DNA from: an uncultured Collinsella sp.
GTDB taxonomy: Bacteria; Actinomycetota; Coriobacteriia; Coriobacteriales; Coriobacteriaceae
NCBI GenBank assembly: GCA_905207425.1
Contig: CAJLLB010000002.1
Span: 1-34,757 of the forward strand
Direction: 5' to 3'
Length of the DNA: 34,757 nt
Positions 14,821 through 23,771 of this stretch are shown here, in pieces (the stretch's first letter is position 1; each line of letters begins with the position of its first letter). The translations under genes and the position numbers were made by a program. The notes beneath the pieces were generated by a model. It was given only the letters and a program-made list of their open reading frames with translations. It did not search any database and was not told where the DNA came from.

Positions 14821-15275
14821 TAGAGGAGGTCGAGGGGAAGCTGGGGGGCGTCTCCCCAGAGTTTCTCGAGGCGGTAGAAGTCGCGGGCTTCGGGAGTGAA
14901 GACGTGGACGACAACCGAGCCGTAGTCCATGAGCATCCAGGTCTTCTGCTCGCGGCCCTCGATGGAGAACGGATGCTCGCCGCAAGCCTCGGCGACCTTC
15001 TCCTCGATCTCGTCGACGATAGAATCGACCTGGCGGTTGTTGGTACCGGTGGCGAGCACAAAGTAGTCGCACACATCGGAAAGCTCGGTCAGGTCGAGCA
15101 CCTGAACGTCCTCGCCCTTCTTGTCGTAGGCGGCCTGCGCAGCGGCGCGGGCGACATCCTCGGCGGCGACACCGCTCGCGGACAGCGAGGCGGCGGTGCG
15201 GTCGGACGTGGCGGCGAAGCTCTTGTGCTCCACGTTCTCAAGAATCTGCTCGTCAGTCATGGTCTCGTCGGCCAT
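14820..15275 (-). CDS. rsfS: Ribosome silencing factor RsfS
   Basis: A 151-residue RsfS (RsfA/Iojap family). It binds ribosomal protein L14 and blocks subunit joining, which lowers translation when nutrients are short. The conserved domain reads VQVLDLTELSDVCDYFVLAT, GTNNRQVDSIVDEIEEKV and WMLMDYGSVVVHVFTPEARD. About 45 residues precede the part aligned with short RsfS proteins, rich in Ala and Ser, so the N-terminus is extended. The start is the ATG at 15275, with AGAGG 7 bases upstream; the ATG six codons further on is a possible alternative. It is the last gene of the obg operon, and its stop codon touches the REP-like element. Confidence 0.94.
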   Translation of the reverse strand: MADETMTDEQILENVEHKSFAATSDRTAASLSASGVAAEDVARAAAQAAYDKKGEDVQVLDLTELSDVCDYFVLATGTNNRQVDSIVDEIEEKVAEACGEHPFSIEGREQKTWMLMDYGSVVVHVFTPEARDFYRLEKLWGDAPQLPLDLL

Positions 15276-15303
15276 GGAATACCTCTTTCTAGACACACCC
15301 GAG

Positions 15304-15912
15304 CTAGCGCAGCTGGGCGTAATGGTTGTAAATCGTAATAGCCGTGGGATAAAGATAGCGCCCGGACTGGATCACATAGACCAAACCCTGCGCAAAACAG
15401 GAGAAGAACAACTCGTCGAGCGTCGACTCCCCCACCATCTTGCGCAGCGCATGCGCATAGTCGCCGTGGCGGTTGGGCTCGATGGCATCGGCCACAAAGA
15501 CCACCATATCGAGCGGCGTCATGTCGCAGGCACCCACGGTGTGACGGTCGACAGCCTGGAAAACGGCCGGCGACAACTCGGGGAAAAGCTGCGGAAGCTC
15601 ATAGGCGGCAACAGGACCATGCAAAAGCGGCGTCGCGGCGGAAGGAGAGCCGGCAATCTTAATGCCGTAATGCAGAGCGCGCGTAACCAGCTCGTCGTCG
15701 GAGAGCACTTTGTCCCAGTCGTGGATCAGACCGGCAGCAGCGGCATCAAAGCGGTCAACGCCGTAGACCTCGGCCAGATGAAGTGCGGTCTCGGCAACAC
15801 CCAGCGAATGCACATAGCGCTTGCGCTTATCCTTCATGCGAACATCGAGCAGCTCTTGAATGCGCTTGAGCAGCGCGCGCTCATCGCCCTCAAACTGATC
15901 CTCTACCGACAA
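15304..15912 (-). CDS. yqeK: HD-domain hydrolase YqeK (Ap4A hydrolase family)
   Basis: A 202-residue YqeK-type HD protein. Characterised members are symmetrical diadenosine tetraphosphatases that split Ap4A into two ADP. The metal-binding set is visible: RYVHSLGVAETA, AAGLIHDWDK (the HD pair), TPLLHGPVAAYELP and AVDRHTVGACDMTPLDMVVF followed by ADAIEPNR. The start is TTG at 15912, with GGGGG 6 bases upstream, 12 bases after the nadD stop. The nadD-yqeK-rsfS order is conserved across Gram-positive bacteria. Confidence 0.92.
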   Translation of the reverse strand: MSVEDQFEGDERALLKRIQELLDVRMKDKRKRYVHSLGVAETALHLAEVYGVDRFDAAAAGLIHDWDKVLSDDELVTRALHYGIKIAGSPSAATPLLHGPVAAYELPQLFPELSPAVFQAVDRHTVGACDMTPLDMVVFVADAIEPNRHGDYAHALRKMVGESTLDELFFSCFAQGLVYVIQSGRYLYPTAITIYNHYAQLR

Positions 15913-15924
15913 CGTAGACCCCCA

Positions 15925-16602
15925 TCACTCAAAATCTTCTTGGCCCAATTCGGCATATAGCCTGCGTTTGCGAATGTAGCCGAGCACGGACTCGCTCGTA
16001 AGGTAGCGCACGCTCATGCCGCGGGCAACTCGCTTACGAATGTTCGTCGAGCTGATCGCCAGCGCCGGAATCTGAATATAGCGCACGTCGAACGGCAGCC
16101 CCGACTCTTTGATTCGGGCACGCGCCGTATCGATATCAAAGCCCGGTCGCGTCGCCGCAATAAAGGTAGCAAGCTCAGCGATTCGTTCGGCATCATGCCA
16201 GGTCACGATATCGATAATCGCGTCGGCGCCCGTAATAAAGTAGAGCTTTACCTGCGGCGGGTAAAAGTCGCGAAGGGCATGAAGCGTATCGGCCGTATAG
16301 GTTACGCCCGGGCGGTCGATCTCGAACCGGCTCGCCAAAAAGGCCGGGTTCGCGGCGGTGGCGAGGACCGTCATGGCATAACGGTCCTCGGCAGGCGTCA
16401 CCGGCTTGTCAAGCTTAAAGGCGGGAGACCCTGCCGGCATAAAGAGCACAGCGTCCAAGTCGAGCGACTCGCGCGCCTGCTCGGCAGTCACCAGATGCCC
16501 GTAATGGATGGGATCAAAGGTGCCACCCATAATGCCGAGCCTAAACTCCTGCCCGTCCTCTAGAGGAAGCTCGGGCAGACCGATTCCACCGCGCAGCGAC
16601 AT
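15925..16602 (-). CDS. nadD: Nicotinate-nucleotide adenylyltransferase
   Basis: A 225-residue NadD that adenylates nicotinate mononucleotide to deamido-NAD in NAD synthesis. The nucleotidyltransferase signature GIMGGTFDPIHYGHL is near residues 23-37, and the second signature ISSTNIRKRVARG is near the C-terminus. VLFMPAGSPAFKLDKPVTP and KLYFITGADAIIDIVTW are typical. The ATG at 16602 gives about 20 extra residues before the first motif; GGAGG from the end of obg stands 11 bases upstream, so a coupled start is likely. It starts 3 bases after the obg stop. Confidence 0.95.
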   Translation of the reverse strand: MSLRGGIGLPELPLEDGQEFRLGIMGGTFDPIHYGHLVTAEQARESLDLDAVLFMPAGSPAFKLDKPVTPAEDRYAMTVLATAANPAFLASRFEIDRPGVTYTADTLHALRDFYPPQVKLYFITGADAIIDIVTWHDAERIAELATFIAATRPGFDIDTARARIKESGLPFDVRYIQIPALAISSTNIRKRVARGMSVRYLTSESVLGYIRKRRLYAELGQEDFE

Positions 16603-16605
16603 GGC

Positions 16606-18084
<1,479 letters not shown>

Positions 18085-18087
18085 CTA

Positions 18088-18132
18088 CAAAAAAGAGGGA
18101 GACCCTTGAATCCTAAAACTCAAGTGCCTCCC
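18088..18132 (-). terminator. Terminator between rpmA and obg
   Basis: Minus strand: GGGAG / CTCCC plus an inner CTTGA / TCAAG stem with a short internal bulge, followed by TCTTTTTTG. It stands 23 bases past the rpmA stop and only 15 bases before the obg start, so obg and the genes after it depend on read-through. Confidence 0.8.
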
Positions 18133-18157
18133 ACATATGTGCTCTATGAAGGGTGAA

Positions 18158-18415
18158 TTACGCGTTCGCGAGCGGGCGTACGCTGACCCTGTGCTTGATA
18201 CCCTTGTGGAACTCAACGGTACCGTCGACCAGCGCGAACAGCGTGTCGTCCTTGCCACGGCCAACGTTCTCACCCGGGTGGATGTGCGTGCCGTGCTGAC
18301 GGACGAGAATCGTGCCCGTGGTTACCGTCTGGCCGGCATAGCGCTTCGTGCCAAGGCGTTGACCGCGGGAGTCACGGCCATTACGGGAGGAACCGAGTCC
18401 TTTTTTGTGTGCCAT
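18158..18415 (-). CDS. rpmA: 50S ribosomal protein L27
   Basis: An 85-residue L27 whose N-terminus reaches towards the peptidyl-transferase centre. The sequence [20 protein letters not shown] is diagnostic, followed by [39 protein letters not shown] and VEFHKG. The N-terminus begins directly at the functional AHKKG, without the cleavable extension seen in Firmicutes L27. The ATG at 18415 follows rplU by 33 bases. Confidence 0.97.
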   Translation of the reverse strand: MAHKKGLGSSRNGRDSRGQRLGTKRYAGQTVTTGTILVRQHGTHIHPGENVGRGKDDTLFALVDGTVEFHKGIKHRVSVRPLANA

Positions 18416-18448
18416 TGTGTATACCTACTCTTTCGTTACGAGTGTAAT

Positions 18449-18823
18449 CTACTCGGCGACGGGAGCCTCGGCAACAGCCTCGGCCTCTGCCTTGACAGCC
18501 TTCTTGGCGCGGGACGTAGCCTGGACCTTCACGATCTTCAGCTTGGTGAGCTGCTGACGGTGACCCTTCAGACGACGATAACGCTTACGCTTGTGGAACT
18601 TGAAGACCAGCTGCTTCTCGCCCTTGAACTGCTCAACGATCTGAGCGGTAACCTTGGCCTTGGCCAGCTTGTCGGGATCAGTGACGATCTTCTTACCATC
18701 GTTGAGGAAGATAACCGGCAGGGTGACCTTGTCGCCCTCATTGCCCTCGATCTTCTCGACGGTGATGACATCGTCGGTGGCGACCTTGTACTGCTTGCCG
18801 CCCGTGTTAACGATTGCGTACAT
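18449..18823 (-). CDS. rplU: 50S ribosomal protein L21
   Basis: A 124-residue L21. The core reads MYAIVNTGGKQYKVATDDVI, VEKIEGNEGDKVTL and KFHKRKRYRRLKGHRQQLTK. It ends with an extension of about 20 residues rich in Ala, Lys, Glu and Val, compared with about 103 residues in E. coli. The start is the ATG at 18823, with AAGGG 8-9 bases upstream. It heads rplU-rpmA-obg-nadD-yqeK-rsfS. Confidence 0.96.
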   Translation of the reverse strand: MYAIVNTGGKQYKVATDDVITVEKIEGNEGDKVTLPVIFLNDGKKIVTDPDKLAKAKVTAQIVEQFKGEKQLVFKFHKRKRYRRLKGHRQQLTKLKIVKVQATSRAKKAVKAEAEAVAEAPVAE

Positions 18824-18865
18824 GTTTACTTGCCCTTCATGCATCAGTTAGTGCAACAGCCGAAT

Positions 18866-18894
18866 ATAGTAGCAGGCGAAAATACCCCCGTCAA
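18866..18894 (-). promoter_or_regulatory. Probable promoter of the rplU operon
   Basis: Minus strand: TTGACG (-35, 18889-18894), exact 17-base spacer, TACTAT (-10, 18866-18871), with TATATT overlapping just downstream. The -35 overlaps the stop codon of the DUF2344 gene. The leader would be about 35-40 bases long. This is the best-spaced promoter in the window. Confidence 0.6.
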
Positions 18895-19703
18895 CGAGTA
18901 TGTGGAGCAAATCCACAAGTTCGCACAGGTATGGGGCTGACGAGTCGGCCCTCGTCGTCCTCGCATGCTTGATTCTGACGCTCGACATCGTAGGAGCAGA
19001 TGGTCACGAGGTCTTGCATACCGGTGGAAACAATAGGTGCATCCACGCCCGGGGTCAAGCCCTGCAACAAAACATCAGCAGCGGAAAGCAAAATTTCCGG
19101 ACGCATGGAGCCCTCGTTGTCGGCATGGGTGTCGAGCATGAGCACCAAATGGTCCGGGCGCTCCCCCGCCGTGAGCTCATAGCCCACGAGCGTGTGATCC
19201 AAATCCAATCGCTTGCTCTTTTTTCCGCGCGCGTAGTCGATGCCATGGTCCGCGCGCAGCGTGTCGATCGCACGACGCACCTCCTCGGCGCTTACGGGCG
19301 CCTCGGGATCTAAGTGCAGGTCGATGCGATACGACAGGCGCGTGAGCTGCGCCGTCAACGCCGGCGTGCGCACGTCGATGTACGCCGCCTCGATAGGCGC
19401 CAGATCGGCCGGAGACGCCACAGCCAGGCGCTCAAACGCCTCGTCGAGCCCCACGAACTCGGTCATAAACAGGTCATACCACTCGCAGGTCGACGACGTA
19501 CCAACCGGTAGCGCCGAAGAGAAGCCCACGCGCATGTGCGGAGAGAAGCCCTGCGTGACGGCATAGGGAAGTCCCGCACGGCGCACGATGCGCTCAATGG
19601 TATGGATCACTTCGAGATGGCCCAGGTACTTAAGGCGATCGCGCTTGCCATAGCGAACACGAAGCCTAAAGAGCGAGGGGTTGTCGGTCAGGCGCTCACT
19701 CAT
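18891..19703 (-). CDS. DUF2344 / TIGR03936 radical-SAM-linked protein
   Basis: A 270-residue protein of the family found next to, or fused to, the TIGR03960 radical SAM protein. The N-terminus RLRVRYGKRDRLKYLGHLEV and the segment LPYAVTQGFSPHMRVGFSSAL are characteristic (YGK..RL.YLSHLD and F.P...I.FG.PL in the family). The biochemical role is unknown; its constant partnership suggests a joint modification of RNA or protein in ribosome biology. The start codon ATG at 19703 overlaps the stop of the radical SAM gene (ATGA), so the two are coupled. Confidence 0.85.
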   Translation of the reverse strand: MSERLTDNPSLFRLRVRYGKRDRLKYLGHLEVIHTIERIVRRAGLPYAVTQGFSPHMRVGFSSALPVGTSSTCEWYDLFMTEFVGLDEAFERLAVASPADLAPIEAAYIDVRTPALTAQLTRLSYRIDLHLDPEAPVSAEEVRRAIDTLRADHGIDYARGKKSKRLDLDHTLVGYELTAGERPDHLVLMLDTHADNEGSMRPEILLSAADVLLQGLTPGVDAPIVSTGMQDLVTICSYDVERQNQACEDDEGRLVSPIPVRTCGFAPHTR

Positions 19704-21577
19704 GCGCGATCACCCATCAATACATTCTTGGCGTGGAGCGTGGGGCAGATCCCGCAGCCGGTGCACGACGTGCGGGTGCAGTCGGGAGTCGTGACGCCCT
19801 CGAGCGAGCGACGGTACTCGCGCTCGAGGAAGCCGCGCGTGCAGCCGGGGCTCACGTGCTCCCACGGCAGGCGCCAGTCCAATTCGTAGGGCAGGTGCAC
19901 GAGCTCATTGAGGTCGATGCCGTTTTTGGCAGCAGCCTCCTTCCAGTTATCGAGCGAGAAATGCTCTACCCAGGCGTCAAAGCGAGAGCCCGAGCGCCAA
20001 GCATCGATGATGACGGGCGTCATGTCACGACCGGCGCGGGACAGCGCGGCCTCGATGAGCGAGGTCTCGGCATCGTGGTAATGAACGCGAACGGCACGGT
20101 TGCGAACGCTCGTGATAAGCAGCTTCTGGCGACGCTTGACGTCGTCGTAGTCGAGCTGCGGGCACCACTGGAACGGCGTGGCAGCCTTGGGGATAAAGAC
20201 CGAAACCGAGATGGACACCGAGATCGAGCCGCGACGAGCCTTGGGCACCACGGAACGACCGAGCTCCAGCACGTGATCGGCCAGATTGGCGATGGCCACG
20301 ATGTCCTCGTCGCGTTCGCCGGGAAGGCCCATCATAAAGTAGAGCTTCATGCGGTTCCAGCCGGCCTCGAAGGCCGCCTTGGCCGCACGGTCCAGGTCCT
20401 CCTCGGTCACGTTCTTGTTAATGATGTCGCGCATGCGCTGGCTGCCGGCCTCGGGCGCGAACGTCAGGCCGCCCTTCTTTTCGCCGGCGACCGACTCGGC
20501 CATATCCACGCCAAACGAATCCAGGCGCTGCGACGGAATAGACACGCGAATACCCGTATCCTCCAGGCGACGGTTGAGCCTGCCGAGCACGTCGCGAATG
20601 CAGGAGTGGTCGGTCGTGGAGAGCGAGGTCAGCGACACCTCGTCATAGCCGGTCTTTTCCAGACCCTGGATCACCGACGAGACGATCTGGTCGGCCGAGC
20701 GCTCGCGCACCGGGCGATACGTCATGCCGGCCTGGCAAAAACGACAGCCGCGGGCGCAGCCGCGCAGAATCTCGATAGACAGGCGGTCGTGGACCAGCTG
20801 CGCATAGGGTACGCACGACTGCGACAGCGGATTTGTGGCGCCGAAATCCTCGACGACGCGCTTGTAGACCACGGTCGGCGCATCCTTGCCCTCACGCGGC
20901 ACGGTGTAGCCATGCGGCGAGCAGGGCTCGTCGTGACGAACCTCATAGAGCGACGGCACGTAGTTGCCGGCAATGGATGCAAGCTGCTCGACAATCTGCG
21001 CGCGCGGGACCCCTTCGTCACGCAGGCGGCGATGCAGCTGGCAGGTCTCGAGCAGCGATTCCTCGCCCTCACCGATGAGGATGGCATCGAAGAAGGCCGC
21101 GTACGGCTCGGGGTTGTACACCGAGGGGCCGCCGGCGATGATGATAGGGTCGTCTTCACCTCGGTCGGCCGCTAACAGCGGAATGCCAGCGAGGTCGAGT
21201 GCCTCGAGGAAGTTCGTCACCGCCATCTCGTGCGGCACATGCAGGCCGACGATATCAAACGAAGCGACCGGCGCTGCACCCTCGAGCGACAGCAGCGGAA
21301 TGCCTGCCTCGCGCATGGCGTCACCCATATCGGGCCACGGCACATAGCCGCGCTCGCAGGAGATGCCCTCGGCCTGGTTAAGGATGTTGTAGAGGATGGC
21401 GATGCCCTGGTTGGGCAGACCGACCTCGTACACATCCGGGTAGATCAGGCAGCAACGGTAGTCGGCATCGGCCTTGGAAAGCGTGCCCCACTCGTGATCG
21501 ATATAGCGACTCGGCTTCTCGACCTTGGCGAGCAACGGCTCAATTAAATGAAAACAGTCTTGGTATGCAACGCGCAA
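19700..21577 (-). CDS. TIGR03960 family B12-binding-fold radical SAM protein
   Basis: A 625-residue radical SAM enzyme. The N-terminal half has a cobalamin-binding-like fold (about 40-170, including IYPDVYEVGLPNQGI and IIAGGPSVYNPEPYA). The radical SAM core follows, with EILRGCARGCRFCQAG carrying the CxxxCxxC cluster ligands (C274, C278, C281), then GGLTFAPEAGSQRMRDIINK and KLYFMMGLPGE. The C-terminus has a second Cys group, CTRTSCTGCGICPTL, which could hold another cluster. The substrate is not known for this family. The start is TTG at 21577, with AGGGG 7 bases upstream, 10 bases after the DUF697 gene. In many Actinobacteria an RNase E/G gene lies between this pair and rplU; it is absent here. 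Confidence 0.9.
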   Translation of the reverse strand: MRVAYQDCFHLIEPLLAKVEKPSRYIDHEWGTLSKADADYRCCLIYPDVYEVGLPNQGIAILYNILNQAEGISCERGYVPWPDMGDAMREAGIPLLSLEGAAPVASFDIVGLHVPHEMAVTNFLEALDLAGIPLLAADRGEDDPIIIAGGPSVYNPEPYAAFFDAILIGEGEESLLETCQLHRRLRDEGVPRAQIVEQLASIAGNYVPSLYEVRHDEPCSPHGYTVPREGKDAPTVVYKRVVEDFGATNPLSQSCVPYAQLVHDRLSIEILRGCARGCRFCQAGMTYRPVRERSADQIVSSVIQGLEKTGYDEVSLTSLSTTDHSCIRDVLGRLNRRLEDTGIRVSIPSQRLDSFGVDMAESVAGEKKGGLTFAPEAGSQRMRDIINKNVTEEDLDRAAKAAFEAGWNRMKLYFMMGLPGERDEDIVAIANLADHVLELGRSVVPKARRGSISVSISVSVFIPKAATPFQWCPQLDYDDVKRRQKLLITSVRNRAVRVHYHDAETSLIEAALSRAGRDMTPVIIDAWRSGSRFDAWVEHFSLDNWKEAAAKNGIDLNELVHLPYELDWRLPWEHVSPGCTRGFLEREYRRSLEGVTTPDCTRTSCTGCGICPTLHAKNVLMGDRA

Positions 21578-21587
21578 CGGAAAACCC

Positions 21588-22517
21588 CTAAGCAGCGAGA
21601 TCTGATGCGTCCTGATAGGACGCCATAGGACGGGTAGCGCCCGCGACCGCAGTCACCAGATCGCGAACGCGGGAAAACGTGGCAGTGACCACCTCGTTAG
21701 CACGGCTGTAGTCGACATCGCGCTCGTAGAGCGAAACGAGCGCACGGCCCATGCCATAGGTGCCCGCGGCAGCAGCGAGCGCCTTGACGGCAAACCCAAT
21801 ATGCGGCGTCTGCTTGACGAGCGCGCGGGTGACCGCGCGGATCACAAGACCGCCGGCAAGCACGCCCGCGACCTCGTAGCCGCGCTCAGGCTTAATGCCG
21901 CGTCCAAAGACGGCAGCGAGCTCAAAGAGCATGCCCACCTGCGCCAGCGCCATAACGGGATAATCGGTGCCCGGCAAAAACACCAAAGCCCCGGTCGCCA
22001 TATTGGTGAGCGCACACGAGGTGATGATACGATTGGCCGCCGCGATGCGCATGAAGGCAAAGTTCGCCGCAAAAGCCGTTTCCTTGTCGGTGCGATCGAG
22101 AATCCAGCGGGCAAGCGTCTCGAGCAGATACGTCTTATCGGTTGCCGCCACCACACCGAGCATGGGCGTGGACTCCTCGATAAACGGCACCTCCACAGCA
22201 GACTCGGCAAGCACGCACACGGGCGCGCCGGCGATCACGAGCTCCTGCACGGCACTCTCCAAGCGGTCGGAACCACACGAGAGCACCAGCACCACATCGG
22301 TATCGGTCTTTGGAGCAATTCGCTCCTCCCCCAGACGCTCGACGCGCACAATGCCCGAGGTCGTCTGCGGCACAAAGGCGTCACGCACCGTCTCGGCCAG
22401 AAAGCGCGAGGCGGACGAATCCAGATAGACCGAGACGCGCACCGGCGTATCGGAATCCTTCTTAACGGACGCGCCCATCTTAAAAGCGCGGGTCAGCTTA
22501 TCTACGGGAATTTTCAT
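21588..22517 (-). CDS. DUF697-domain protein of unknown function
   Basis: A 309-residue protein. Residues about 150-265 resemble DUF697, the hydrophobic alpha-helical domain often attached to GTPases (GALVFLPGTDYPVMALAQ, MLFELAAVFGRGIKPERG, AAAAGTYGMGRALVSLYE). The N-terminal part (about 25-140) looks like a Rossmann or GTPase-like fold (RVSVYLDSS, TDTDVVLVLS, GAPVCVLAES) but has no P-loop, so nucleotide hydrolysis is not expected. Hydrophobic stretches suggest membrane association. The ATG at 22517 has GGAGGGG at good spacing, 18 bases after rodA. Its place directly after rodA suggests a link with cell-wall elongation, but this is inference. Confidence 0.7.
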   Translation of the reverse strand: MKIPVDKLTRAFKMGASVKKDSDTPVRVSVYLDSSASRFLAETVRDAFVPQTTSGIVRVERLGEERIAPKTDTDVVLVLSCGSDRLESAVQELVIAGAPVCVLAESAVEVPFIEESTPMLGVVAATDKTYLLETLARWILDRTDKETAFAANFAFMRIAAANRIITSCALTNMATGALVFLPGTDYPVMALAQVGMLFELAAVFGRGIKPERGYEVAGVLAGGLVIRAVTRALVKQTPHIGFAVKALAAAAGTYGMGRALVSLYERDVDYSRANEVVTATFSRVRDLVTAVAGATRPMASYQDASDLAA

Positions 22518-22535
22518 AGCAAACCCCTCCAGCGG

Positions 22536-23762
22536 TTACGCGGCGCCCGAACGATGCCGCCATATGGATTGTACGATACCCACCGTCAGCAGTTGGATCA
22601 TCATCGAAGACGAACCAAAGCTAATAAACGGTAGCGGAATACCGGTAATCGGCATCATGCCGATGCACATGCCGATGTTTTCGAAGGTCTGGAACGCCCA
22701 CATGCCAACGATGCCCACACACGACAGACGCAGGAACAGCGACTCACACTTAAAGGCGACGCGAATCGTCGAAAAGATCAGCAGCACGTAGAGGCACAGG
22801 AGAAAAAAGGAACCGCAAAAACCAAAGGTCTCGGACAAAAAGGCGAAGACGAAGTCGGTGTGGAACTCAGGCAGAAAGCCGCCGGCCGACTGCGTCGCAT
22901 GGCCCAAACCCTTACCAAAGAAGCCGCCCGAGCCAACGGCGATAAGCGACTGCTGCAGGTTGTAGGCATCGTCCGAATCGGCATTATCGGGGTCGATAAA
23001 GACCGTCAGACGGTTCATCTGATACTGCTTGATGAGCACATCGTGGCCGAGCAACGAATCAAAGACCGAATCGAGCGCCAGAACGAGGGCCACCAGGCCC
23101 ACGAGCAGGGCCAGAGTCGACAGCACCCATTCGCGGCGTGCACCGCTCATACAAATGACGATGGCGCCCGAAACAAGCACGACCAGGCCCGAGCCCAGGT
23201 CGCCCATGGCAACGACGGCCAAAAACGGAATTGACAGCATGCCGCAGAGCTTGACGTAGTCGCGAACGGTATCGATGCGACCGTTATACTGCGAGCCAAG
23301 CGTAGCAATAAAGAAGATGGTGATGAGCTTGGCAAGCTCAACCGGCTGGAATGTCAAGCCGATACCGGGAATCTTGATCCAGCCCGTCATGCCCAGACCG
23401 CCTGTATAGGACAGACCCGGAATCTTGGGCGAGAGGATCACGATCAGGTCGATGACGAGCAACGCCGTCGAGAAATTGGAAATACCGCGCAGGTCGGTAC
23501 GCCAGACCAGCACCGCCAGCACCGCTCCGATGCCAATTCCCAGCAGATGGCGTGAGAACGAAGCGTCGGCCTTAAACTGCGAAGCCGACCAGATAATGAT
23601 GGCACCGTAGGCGACGAGAGCCACAGTAGCCACGAGCACACCGATATGCACCTTTTGGCGAAACGTGCCGCGCGAGGCCGAAAGTTGCTTGTTGACACGG
23701 TCCAGGCTGCTGCGAGAGCCGGTCTTGGTTGAACGGAACAGATCCGCCGGAGAAAAATCCAT
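22536..23762 (-). CDS. rodA: SEDS-family peptidoglycan glycosyltransferase RodA
   Basis: A 408-residue polytopic membrane protein of the SEDS family, the glycan polymerase of the elongation machinery that works with class B PBP2. About ten membrane segments are visible from residue 40 on. Typical motifs are SARREWVLS near the middle, YNLQQSLIAVGSGGFFGKG, LPEFHTDFVFAFLSE (the conserved extracytoplasmic loop) and GIPLPFISFGSSSMM near the C-terminus. About 38 cytoplasmic residues precede the first membrane segment. The ATG at 23762 has GGAGG 5 bases upstream and begins 9 bases after pbp2, so the pair is coupled. Confidence 0.94.
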   Translation of the reverse strand: MDFSPADLFRSTKTGSRSSLDRVNKQLSASRGTFRQKVHIGVLVATVALVAYGAIIIWSASQFKADASFSRHLLGIGIGAVLAVLVWRTDLRGISNFSTALLVIDLIVILSPKIPGLSYTGGLGMTGWIKIPGIGLTFQPVELAKLITIFFIATLGSQYNGRIDTVRDYVKLCGMLSIPFLAVVAMGDLGSGLVVLVSGAIVICMSGARREWVLSTLALLVGLVALVLALDSVFDSLLGHDVLIKQYQMNRLTVFIDPDNADSDDAYNLQQSLIAVGSGGFFGKGLGHATQSAGGFLPEFHTDFVFAFLSETFGFCGSFFLLCLYVLLIFSTIRVAFKCESLFLRLSCVGIVGMWAFQTFENIGMCIGMMPITGIPLPFISFGSSSMMIQLLTVGIVQSIWRHRSGAA

Positions 23763-23771
23763 CGCAACCTC

